Shown in pieces: positions 57,560 to 64,000 of a stretch of 64,000 nucleotides of DNA; the first letter of the stretch is position 1, and each line of letters opens with the position of its first letter. Both the position numbers and the translations under genes were made by a program. The notes under the pieces were generated by a model. That model had not been told where the DNA came from, did not search any database, and saw only the letters and a list, made by a program, of their open reading frames with translations. The stretch lies in contig NZ_JANZYP010000009.1 in the NCBI RefSeq assembly GCF_025506355.1, positions 62,001 to 126,000 of the forward strand, in the 5' to 3' direction. Source of the DNA: Sphaerisporangium corydalis (GTDB taxonomy: Bacteria > Actinomycetota > Actinomycetes > Streptosporangiales > Streptosporangiaceae).

Positions 57560-58585
57560 GTGAGATTACCCAGTAGGGCGGGGCGTCGGATCGGCTGGCT
57601 GGCGGGCGTCGCGGTCCTCGCGTCCGTTGCTTTCGTTCCCGCCGCGCAGGCCGCACCCCAGCGTTCCTTTTCCAGTACGGCTTCCGCCCCACTCGCATCG
57701 GCCGACAATCCGGTGCGGAAACTCACCCTCTCATTCGAGCGGACCACCGCGTCGAAGTGCCCGGTGACCTTCAAGGTCTACGGGACTTTCGAAGGGCTCC
57801 CTCCCGGCCTGCAACTCATCCAATATCGCATCGTCGGCACCGAGCAATGGAAGAACCTCAAATCCCCCACCAAGCACAACGGCGGCTTCACCGCCCTGCT
57901 GGCGACGCTCGACTGGGAAATGGACTACGAGGCACCGGCACCAGGTCAGACGTCGGTCCAAATCGAGCTCAGGCAGCCCGACGGTCTCACGTCCAACACG
58001 CTCTACTACTTCGAGTGCGGCATGGCCGACGCGGACGACACCTTCGGCGAGACCTCCGAGCCCATCGTCCGGACGCCCAGCGGCGGCCCGCTGGCCGAAC
58101 TGGTCGCCGATGCCAACCTCGACGCGGTCCAGGCCCGGTCGGGCGCGGAGGCCGCCCTGGTCAGCAGGTACGGATTCCACCTCGACCTCGACGCGGGCCC
58201 GGTCACCTACGAGGAGGTCTTCGCGACGCTTCCTGCCGGATTCGCGGTGGACGTGTGGGAGCTCAACGGCGCCGCGCTGAAGACCGTCCTCGCCCACCCG
58301 AACGCCCAGGGCTGGGTGCTCACGCCGTCGTCCTCGCTCCGCTACACGCTGGAGGGCGGCGCCGTCACCGAAATGACCTTGAACGGCGTTCCGGTGACCG
58401 ACGACCAGCTCATCAAGATCGCGGCCAACTACATCCTGGTGGGCGGCTACGAAGGTTTCCCCCGATGGCCCGGAGTCACCAACGTCTATCGCGGCGGCCC
58501 TGACGACAGAGGCGCCCTGGCCACCTACCTGGCGAAGAACTCCCCGGTCGCCGCCCCGGCCGGCGACCGGGTCACCATCCACTGA
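57560..58585 (+). CDS. Secreted protein with a lone 5'-nucleotidase C-terminal domain
   Basis: About 341 residues. A signal peptide (GRRIGWLAGVAVLASVAFVPAAQA) is followed by a beta-rich region at about 45-190 of unknown family (LTLSFERTTASKCPVTFKVY, LQLIQYRIVGTEQWKNLK). The C-terminal 150 residues resemble the substrate-recognition domain of 5'-nucleotidases: GPLAELVADANLDAVQARSG, TYEEVFATLPAGFAVDVWEL, GAALKTVLAHP and NYILVGGYEGFP. The metallophosphatase domain that normally precedes it is absent, so it should not hydrolyse nucleotides. GTG 57560 is used as start; ATG 57437 is in frame but gives no signal peptide at the N-terminus. Confidence 0.75.
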   Translation: MRLPSRAGRRIGWLAGVAVLASVAFVPAAQAAPQRSFSSTASAPLASADNPVRKLTLSFERTTASKCPVTFKVYGTFEGLPPGLQLIQYRIVGTEQWKNLKSPTKHNGGFTALLATLDWEMDYEAPAPGQTSVQIELRQPDGLTSNTLYYFECGMADADDTFGETSEPIVRTPSGGPLAELVADANLDAVQARSGAEAALVSRYGFHLDLDAGPVTYEEVFATLPAGFAVDVWELNGAALKTVLAHPNAQGWVLTPSSSLRYTLEGGAVTEMTLNGVPVTDDQLIKIAANYILVGGYEGFPRWPGVTNVYRGGPDDRGALATYLAKNSPVAAPAGDRVTIH

Positions 58586-58630
58586 CCGTCACGTGCCCAA
58601 GCTGATCGCCGCGTGAAACCGCGGGTATGA

Positions 58631-58666
58631 CCACGGGCCGCACCCGGATGGGGGTGCGGCCCGTGG
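58631..58666. terminator. Strong terminator hairpin
   Basis: CCACGGGCCGCACCC (58631-58645) pairs perfectly with GGGTGCGGCCCGTGG (ending 58666). It sits between two convergent genes. Confidence 0.85.
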
Positions 58667-58696
58667 CTCGGTCACGGCGGTCCACGGGCAACGGCC

Positions 58697-60325
58697 CTAC
58701 AGCGGCCCCACAGACGGTATGTACGGCGAGTGCGTGGCGCGGGCGAAGGCGTCGGCCGGTGACGGAGCGGGGCAGAAGAGATCTCGCCCGGGCAGCGCAC
58801 CGGTGGCCAGGAAGGCGGGCATCACCTCGTCGGCGCAGCTGCCCAGCCCGGTGACGCCGTGGCCGCCCTGGTCGACCGTGATCATGACGGCCCGGCGGCC
58901 GAGCGCGGCGCGCAGGCCGCGTGCGCTCACCAAAGACGTGGACGGGTCACGGGTGTTCTGCAGGATCAGCACGTTGCGCGGTCCGTGACCGGTGACGGGG
59001 ACCAGCGGCTCCACGGGCCGGGTCGGCCACGCCGCGCACGGAAAGACGTTCGACGGCATGCCGGCCGTCAACGGCCACGCCCGCCGGTCGGCCGCGACCT
59101 GCCGGGCGTACGCCGCCACGTCGCGTGGCCAGGCGACGTCACCGCAGAACACCGCGTAGAGCGCGGCGATGCGATTGTCCGCCGGTACCTGCGCCACCTT
59201 GGCGCCATCGGCCAAGCCCAGCCGGTCCAGTCGCGCCAGAATGCCGGCGTCCATGGCGGTGTTCATACCGGATCCTGAGACGGTGGCCGCGAGCTCCTGC
59301 CAGAACTCGGCCAAAGACGGGAAATAGCCGTCGAAGTAGAGCAACGATCGGGTGATCTCGCGCAGAAGGTTGCCGTCGAGCACAGGGCCGCCGGGGTTCG
59401 GCACGGGCTGCCGGTCGAGGGCCGAGGTCAGCCGGTCGTACGTGCGCCTGACCTCGTCCTGCGTCGCGCCGAGGTGGTAGACGGCGTCCCGCTCGGCCGC
59501 GAAGCCGAGGAAGTCGGGCAGGCGCACCGCGACCGCCTGGTTCCAGCCGCGCAGGAGGTCCCGCCACACCAGGCCCGGGTCGACGGCGCTGTCCAGCACG
59601 ATCCGGTCGCCGCGCCCCGGGAACAGCGAGATGTAGACGGCGCCCAGGTAGGTGCCGTAGGACAGGCCGAAGTAGGACAGTTTCGGCTCACCGAGCGCGG
59701 CTCGGATGCGGTCCATGTCCCGTGCCGTGTTGGCCGTGGTGATGAACGGAAGCAGATCGCCGGAATGTTCGGCGCATGCGGCCGCGGTGTCTCGTGCGAA
59801 GGCGATGTTGCGCTCGATGCCGCCATCGGGCGCCGGGTAGGGCAGCAGCAGCGTGGACTGCCGCACGAGATCGAGGCCACAGGTGACCGGGGTGCTGTGG
59901 CCGATCCCGCGCGGATCGAAGCCGATCAGGTCGTAGCGATCCAGGACCTGGCGTGGCAGTACGTCCGCCAGCCCGCTGGGCAGGTCCAGGCCGCTGTCGC
60001 CCGGGCCGCCCGGGTTGGACAGCAGGATCCCGCGACGCGACCCGGGTAGCGCCGTGCCGATCCGGGAGATCGTGATCTCGATGCTCCGCCCGCGCGGGGC
60101 GCGGTAGTCCAGCGGCACCCGTAAAGTCGCGCACTGCTGGCGTGGGTCGCGCGGGATACCGGTTTCCACCGGCGGGCACTCACCCCAGACCGGAGCCGCT
60201 CTCCCGCCTCCGGCCACCTCCGACTCCGGCGGCCCGATCCGGGCCGCCGCCGGCGTGACCGCGCCTGCCGCCACGGTGGCCACCGTCGCCGCGGCGACGA
60301 ACACTGATCGCATGCTTAATCGCAT
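58697..60325 (-). CDS. Secreted TAP-type alpha/beta hydrolase (tripeptidyl aminopeptidase-like)
   Basis: About 542 residues. A signal peptide (RLSMRSVFVAAATVATVAAGAVTPAAA) precedes the SlpD/TAP-type hydrolase. LLSNPGGPGDSGLDLPSG is the oxyanion region, SYFGLSYGTYLGAVYISLFP carries the nucleophile Ser, ILILQNTRDPSTSLVSARGL has the Asp, and VDQGGHGVTGLGSC the His, all in the usual order with the C-terminal TAP domain. Such enzymes remove tripeptides or cleave esters outside the cell. Start ATG 60325 has AAGGGG 5 nt upstream. No regulator is adjacent. Confidence 0.9.
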   Translation of the reverse strand: MRLSMRSVFVAAATVATVAAGAVTPAAARIGPPESEVAGGGRAAPVWGECPPVETGIPRDPRQQCATLRVPLDYRAPRGRSIEITISRIGTALPGSRRGILLSNPGGPGDSGLDLPSGLADVLPRQVLDRYDLIGFDPRGIGHSTPVTCGLDLVRQSTLLLPYPAPDGGIERNIAFARDTAAACAEHSGDLLPFITTANTARDMDRIRAALGEPKLSYFGLSYGTYLGAVYISLFPGRGDRIVLDSAVDPGLVWRDLLRGWNQAVAVRLPDFLGFAAERDAVYHLGATQDEVRRTYDRLTSALDRQPVPNPGGPVLDGNLLREITRSLLYFDGYFPSLAEFWQELAATVSGSGMNTAMDAGILARLDRLGLADGAKVAQVPADNRIAALYAVFCGDVAWPRDVAAYARQVAADRRAWPLTAGMPSNVFPCAAWPTRPVEPLVPVTGHGPRNVLILQNTRDPSTSLVSARGLRAALGRRAVMITVDQGGHGVTGLGSCADEVMPAFLATGALPGRDLFCPAPSPADAFARATHSPYIPSVGPL

Positions 60326-60423
60326 TGATGCCCCTTTCGAAAGGCACAGATGCTTTCTCGATGACGACGAACTCGGCACTGTCGGATACGCAAGACCCTT
60401 CGCTTGATCACAGTTGCTCACGA

Positions 60424-60801
60424 TCATGGCGAGGCCGAGGCCGCCCCGCGAGACGTCAGGGCCGCCTGGACGATGCGGATCGCCTCGCTCGCGTCGATGC
60501 CGACGCTGGCGATCACGGCCGCGTAGTCGGCGGCGGCGCGCCGGGCCCGCTCCCGGCCCTCCTGGCCCGCGGACGACACGAACGAGCCGGCCCGCCCGCG
60601 GGTCTCGATCAGCCCCGACTCCTCCAGCTCGCGGTAGGCCCGGCCGACCGTGTTGACGGCCAGGCCGAGGTCGGCCGCGAGGTGGCGGATGGTCGGCAGC
60701 CGGGTGCCCACGGCCAGCGTGCGTTCCTGGATCTGCCGGGCGAGCTGGGCCCGCAGCTGCTCGAACGGCGGCACCGGCGAGGCCGCGTCGATGACGATCA
60801 T
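60424..60801 (-). CDS. GntR family regulator, YtrA subfamily
   Basis: A 125-residue short GntR protein. The winged helix is FEQLRAQLARQIQERTLAVG then TRLPTIRHLAADLGLAVNTV and GRAYRELEESGLIETRGRAG (about 13-72). The remaining 50 residues form a short helical dimerisation region as in YtrA, with no ligand-binding domain. YtrA-type repressors usually control ABC or membrane-stress transport genes. Here the gene overlaps the preceding membrane-protein gene by 4 nt, so that protein is the likely partner. The frame to 60957 was rejected in favour of ATG 60801. Confidence 0.9.
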   Translation of the reverse strand: MIVIDAASPVPPFEQLRAQLARQIQERTLAVGTRLPTIRHLAADLGLAVNTVGRAYRELEESGLIETRGRAGSFVSSAGQEGRERARRAAADYAAVIASVGIDASEAIRIVQAALTSRGAASASP

Positions 60802-61613
60802 CGGAACCTTATGGCCGTCCGGGCCACCGTCGTGCTCGACGGAGTCCTGGCATGGAGCGCGATCAACGCGACCAGGCCCAGGAGCAGGTAGACGACCGCG
60901 GCGGCGCTCCACCAGGCGGGCGCGCTGCCGAACAGCAGCACCATGGGCAGCGACCACTGCACGCTCGGCGTGGTGAGCTCGCGGGCGTCCTCGACGCGCA
61001 TGATGACGTCGGCGGTGAGCGACTCCTCGTCCTCCGCCACGACCGGGCGCCTGAGCACGTGGCGCAGCTGCACGGCCAGGATTGCCGTCACCCCGAGCAT
61101 GCCGATCAGCAGCACGACGGCCAGCCGCCGCACGGTGGGGTCGGGAACGGCCAGGGCGCTACCGGCCAGCACCATCGCACCGGCGAACGTGGCGACCGAG
61201 AAGACCGCGTACGGCCGGCCGAGCACGGTCCGCCAGCCCGGCTGGATCAGATGGGCGGCCCTGCGGGACAGCGTCGCGCCCACCCGCTGGTCGACGCGCC
61301 GCACCCACCAGTCGAGCAGCGACTGCGCCAGCAGCAGCCCGGCCACCAGCGCCGTCAGGGCCAGCAGCGGCATTGGGCGACGCGGCTGGGAGCCGCCGAA
61401 GGCGGAAGTGGCGGCGAGCGCGCTGGCGATGATCAGCACGGCCAAGATGACCGCGGCGACGATGCGGGCGCGCTGCCGCACCGCCAACCGGCCGGCCAGC
61501 AGCTGGGTCGCCCCGTCCCCGGCCAGCTCGTGCCGAGCCAGCCACTCACCCGCCATCCGCAGCTCGGCCGCACGCACCGTCGGGCCGGCGTCTGGTAATC
61601 GTCCGCGGGCCAT
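60798..61613 (-). CDS. Hypothetical membrane protein of the YtrA-type operon
   Basis: A 271-residue membrane protein. The N-terminal 50 residues are cytoplasmic and helical (RAAELRMAGEWLARHELAGD). Six hydrophobic helices follow at about 52-70, 82-100, 136-156, 165-183, 217-235 and 238-255, with a charged loop (RPVVAEDEESLTADVIMRVE) between the fourth and fifth. I recognise no family. It is first in a two-gene operon with the GntR regulator. An upstream AT-rich patch at about 61635-61670 could carry promoter and operator. Confidence 0.8.
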   Translation of the reverse strand: MARGRLPDAGPTVRAAELRMAGEWLARHELAGDGATQLLAGRLAVRQRARIVAAVILAVLIIASALAATSAFGGSQPRRPMPLLALTALVAGLLLAQSLLDWWVRRVDQRVGATLSRRAAHLIQPGWRTVLGRPYAVFSVATFAGAMVLAGSALAVPDPTVRRLAVVLLIGMLGVTAILAVQLRHVLRRPVVAEDEESLTADVIMRVEDARELTTPSVQWSLPMVLLFGSAPAWWSAAAVVYLLLGLVALIALHARTPSSTTVARTAIRFR

Positions 61614-62201
61614 ATCGCCTCCTCTGTCGCAAGCTTTGTATCAACATGATGGGTCATTCCTTGCGACAAAGTCAACGGACGGCAGGCACTCCCACCCACA
61701 GCAGCAGCCAGAGATTTCCCGGGTGCACAGAGCGAACGACGCCGACTTCGAGGTCCCATGAAAAGCGACCGCACCGGACGGAACCTCGGTCGTGCTGGTG
61801 ATCGAGGCGAGACACGTGGTCGAAGACGCGACCTGCTGGAAAACGACCACCCGGAAGGGGGACCGGCGAACCTGAGACGGTCGGACATCCCTCCTCGCCG
61901 CTGATCTCCTGCGGGCCCTGGAACCGAACTGAGCCATCCCGACCGCGCCCCTATCTTCGGATTCAGGGCGGGAGCCCAATAAGCGCAGTCCGAGCGAACC
62001 GAGGGCCCTTACCGGGCGTAGCCCCGCCCTTCTCGCAGCGGAGCCCGCCCTTCCCGGAAGGGCGGGCTCAGGGTTGGGCTTCGCCGGTGGTCAGGCCGAC
62101 GGGGCAGGAGACCCCGTGCCGCCTATGCCGGAGTAGTCGTTGGGGACCTTGAAGAGGTCTTGCGGGTGGTAGTGCCATCGGCATGGCGATATTTGTCGGC
62201 G
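61614..62201. other. Intergenic region with repeat copy B and a long hairpin
   Basis: About 590 nt with no convincing gene. It has a shortened copy of the dispersed repeat at 61966-62007 and a 14-bp perfect hairpin GAGCCCGCCCTTCC / GGAAGGGCGGGCTC at 62041-62069. A plus-strand frame near 61780-61870 (TEVVLVIEARHVVEDATCWK) may be a gene fragment but was not identified. Confidence 0.5.
61966..62007 (+). repeat. Dispersed intergenic repeat, copy B (short)
   Basis: GGGCGGGAGCCCAATAAGCG, then CAGTCCGAGCGAACCGAGGG; matches the right half of copies A and C with several changes. Confidence 0.7.
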
Positions 62202-62618
62202 CTACACACGGACCAGGCGGACTGCTTTGCCGCATAGCTTGTTCATGTCGTCTTCATCTGACGTGAGGATGATGACCGGCCGGATGGAGCGGAGGGCGGT
62301 GGCGGCGACGACGGCGTCGATCGCGTACTTGTGGCCGTGGAGACCGCTGACACGGAGCAGGTTCAGCGCGTGACCGGAAACGTCCTCGGTCACCGGCTCT
62401 ACGCGCAAGCGCGACAGGTGCCAGCGCAGGCGGTCATTCGTCACACGCGGGTCGAAGGCTTCGAGAGGCGTCAGAGCGCTGACAGCAACGCGGAAATCGT
62501 TGCTCTGCGCCTCTCGAACGATCGCGGTGACCCGCTGATCGGCCGCACACCATTTGGAAAGGCCCTCGGAGTCCAGGATGACGGTTCCGGCGCTCAGCTT
62601 GCTTCGTGCGCGTGCCAT
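62202..62618 (-). CDS. PIN-domain toxin (VapC-like)
   Basis: A 138-residue PIN ribonuclease. The acidic metal site is visible as Asp in TVILDSEGLSKW (about 16), Glu in SALTPLEAFDP (about 52), Asp in HKYAIDAVVAATAL (about 100) and Asp in ILTSDEDDMNKL (about 120). Such toxins cut RNA and are held inactive by their antitoxin. Its ATG lies 25 bp inside the 3' end of the antitoxin gene, so the two are co-translated, antitoxin first. Confidence 0.88.
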   Translation of the reverse strand: MARARSKLSAGTVILDSEGLSKWCAADQRVTAIVREAQSNDFRVAVSALTPLEAFDPRVTNDRLRWHLSRLRVEPVTEDVSGHALNLLRVSGLHGHKYAIDAVVAATALRSIRPVIILTSDEDDMNKLCGKAVRLVRV

Positions 62619-62905
62619 TCGCTGACCTCCTGCAGTTCAGGAGCCGACTTCACGCTGCGGAACAGATCCTCCGCCTCATCACGGAAGCGCTGGGGGACCG
62701 GGCCGTTCTCCTGTTCGTTGGCCTGAAGCGCCTCCTCCAGCAGGTCACGCTCGATCTGGCGCTCCACCGCAGCGTCCACGTAGGCAGAGAAGCCGCGGGT
62801 ACCGACACGTTCCTTCACAGCGCGGATGTTGCCGGCACGCAGAGAGACACTGACCTTGGCCGCCGGGCCCTCGCCGGGCGGAAAGGCTCGTTCAGGCAGA
62901 CTCAT
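62594..62905 (-). CDS. Ribbon-helix-helix antitoxin of the VapBC-type module
   Basis: A 103-residue antitoxin. The N-terminal 55 residues hold a ribbon-helix-helix-like DNA-binding region: AAKVSVSLRAGNIRAVKERV then GTRGFSAYVDAAVERQIERD. The acidic, flexible C-terminus (LEEALQANEQENGPVPQRFR, SAPELQEVSEWHAHEAS) should wrap the PIN toxin. It lies first in the operon. A palindrome 12 nt upstream of its ATG is the likely autoregulatory operator. Confidence 0.88.
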   Translation of the reverse strand: MSLPERAFPPGEGPAAKVSVSLRAGNIRAVKERVGTRGFSAYVDAAVERQIERDLLEEALQANEQENGPVPQRFRDEAEDLFRSVKSAPELQEVSEWHAHEAS

Positions 62906-63443
62906 AGACCAATCTTACTACTTCGAGTAGCAAATCACCCACCTCCCAGGCGGACCAGCGATCCCCGCCCCAGCGGTTACGTACTTCATGCGATCACACC
63001 CAGACAATCTCGGACAGTCAACTTACTGGTTCGGAACCCGGGGGTGGAGCCTCTGCTCAAGGAGGGACGGGCATCGTACGCCTCGGGCGAATCCCCGCAG
63101 GACCCGGCCGCGTAGGTCGCAAGTTCAAGTTTCGCCGGTCGCCTGGCCGATAGGGCTAACGTGTTGACGTCGCGCCAATCGTTGCGACGACGCCGGCACT
63201 AGTGGGCGTTTGATCCCTTCCCATGGATGAATGCCCAGGCATGTCCGGCCAGCGGAGCAGCGGCGTATGCGCAGTCTGAGCGGATGTGCGGGCCCCTGAA
63301 GCGCAGCCGCTCGACCGGCAGCTGCCGATCTCGTACCGAAAACTCCTGTCTCATCCCATGACCTGGCGCTTTGGGCCTTACCCACTGGTGAGGGCCGCCT
63401 CAAAAGGCTGGGCTTGCCCCGCGCCGAAAGGTACGCCGGAGGT
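62906..63443. other. Intergenic region between antitoxin gene and transposase remnant
   Basis: About 540 nt. Besides the antitoxin operator at its left end I see no gene with family features; open frames here are GC-driven. It may contain scars of IS insertion. Confidence 0.45.
62918..62930. promoter_or_regulatory. Toxin-antitoxin operator
   Basis: CTACTTCGAGTAG, perfect 5-bp arms around TCG, 12 nt ahead of the antitoxin ATG. On the minus strand a TAAGAT box lies between it and the ATG, and no Shine-Dalgarno is present, so transcription may begin at the ATG. Confidence 0.6.
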
Positions 63444-63920
63444 ATGGCCAAGCAGCGAACCTACCCCAGCGACTTGTCCGACGCCCGCTGGGCACTCCGC
63501 CAGGCGCTCAGCACCGGCTGTCGCGGTACTGGTCACCGCCCCCGGCGTATCCGACAGCGCCGCCTGCGTACCCTGTTGACCCAGGTCGCCTCCACCCATC
63601 CCACGATCACCAAGATCTGGGCCGACAGCGCCTATCGCACCAAGGTCATCGAAAGCATCGCCACCTGCGGCATCGACGTCGAAGTCGTCCGCCGCGACCC
63701 CACCAGCAGAGGATTCACCGTTCCGCCTCGCCGCTGGGTCGTCGAGCGCACTCTGGGCTGGCCGATGCTCCACCGCCGCCTGGCCCGCGACTACGAGGCC
63801 CTGCCCACCCGCTCCGAAGCCATGATCCACATTCCCATGATCGACCTCCTGGCCCGGCGCCTCACCGGCGAGAACACCCAACCTGGCGAGGGGCTTGAAG
63901 GACCCGACCAGCTTCATGGT
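63444..63920 (+). pseudogene. IS5-type transposase remnant
   Basis: ATG 63444 starts MAKQRTYPSDLSDARWAL, the classical N-terminus of IS5-group transposases. It then jumps to the C-terminal half: TKIWADSAYRTKVIESIATC, GFTVPPRRWVVERTLGWPML and HRRLARDYEALPTRSEAMIH. The second Asp and final Glu of the DDE triad are present (WADSAY, VVERT), but the first Asp and most of the N-terminal half are deleted, so it is inactive. No intact terminal inverted repeats were found. Confidence 0.8.
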
Positions 63921-63930
63921 TCAGGGCATG

Positions 63931-63999
63931 TGGGGCGTAGTCCCTGCCTTGGGGGTTTGGGGCGGGAGCCCCAATAAGAACAGTCCGAGCGGAGCGAGG
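63931..63999 (+). repeat. Dispersed intergenic repeat, copy C
   Basis: CTGCCTTGGGGGTTTGGGGC then GGGAGCCCCAATAAGAACAG and TCCGAGCGGAGCGAGG, nearly identical to copy A; follows the transposase remnant and reaches the window edge. Confidence 0.8.
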
Positions 64000-64000
64000 G

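Noticed and set aside
63125-63451. 108-codon minus-strand frame beside the transposase relic
   Set aside because: No family features or start signal; likely a composition artefact in IS-scarred DNA.

Overview
This is high-GC DNA with the gene style of a filamentous actinomycete. Start codons are often GTG, TTG or ATG, stop/start overlaps of the ATGA and GTGA type are common, and many two-component systems and small actinobacterial families are present (DUF742, DUF5999, DUF6010). Secreted polysaccharide-degrading enzymes sit behind operators that match the known CebR and CsnR sites of this phylum. A Streptosporangiales-like organism is a reasonable guess, but there is no rRNA or other taxon marker in the window, so this is inference. 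No tRNA, rRNA, CRISPR array or complete insertion sequence was seen.

Region by region. 1-4680 (minus strand): a tightly overlapping cell-surface polysaccharide operon with a polyprenyl-phosphate sugar-1-phosphate transferase, rmlA, rmlB, rmlD and the start of an MFS transporter that runs off the left edge. 4933-12680: a crotonase, a small unknown, an EamA exporter with its GntR repressor, a nitrate/nitrite-sensing-type histidine kinase with a DUF742 partner (half of a conservon), a GH46 chitosanase behind a CsnR-type operator, and a DUF5999/anti-sigma-like ATPase pair. 12891-19905: a large LuxR/AAA regulator, an SDR, a methyltransferase, an ArsR-VOC-SRPBCC operon and a Crp-like regulator.

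20153-24875 holds the most interesting locus. A nucleotide-cyclase-like protein ends in a short motif that reappears just before the P-loop of the next protein, a STAND-like NTPase with HEAT-like repeats. They are followed by two unrecognised proteins, one possibly SPFH-like and one a zinc-ribbon membrane protein. The first three genes overlap by 4 nt. The architecture resembles conflict or NLR-like signalling systems that use paired amyloid-type motifs.

24926-36817: a membrane-anchored hydrolase with a divergent ArsR-like regulator, a TetR/SDR divergent pair with two operators, a secreted protein divergent from an OmpR-type two-component system with symmetric direct-repeat operators, a stand-alone LanC-like cyclase with a Cys-Cys-Gly zinc site, a NarL-type two-component system, a DUF2306 membrane protein, and an AA10 lytic polysaccharide monooxygenase behind a CebR-like operator. 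37017-44540: a secreted protein with pore-former-like beta structure, a Fic protein, lgt, a TPR protein, a hydrolase, a cyclic-nucleotide-binding/thioredoxin-reductase fusion and a 2TM protein.

44655-53026 (minus strand): a SARP/AAA regulator leads an aminotransferase, a GPH-type transporter and a CrtI-like/ferredoxin-reductase fusion; the first three genes overlap. It looks like a small self-contained metabolic cluster of unknown product. 53137-58585 is a decaying stretch with a frameshifted HTH gene, a truncated secreted ORF and a GH10 gene with an in-frame deletion of its catalytic core. 58697-64000 holds a TAP-type peptidase, a YtrA-type GntR/membrane pair, a VapBC-type toxin-antitoxin module, an IS5-type transposase remnant and copies of a dispersed repeat.
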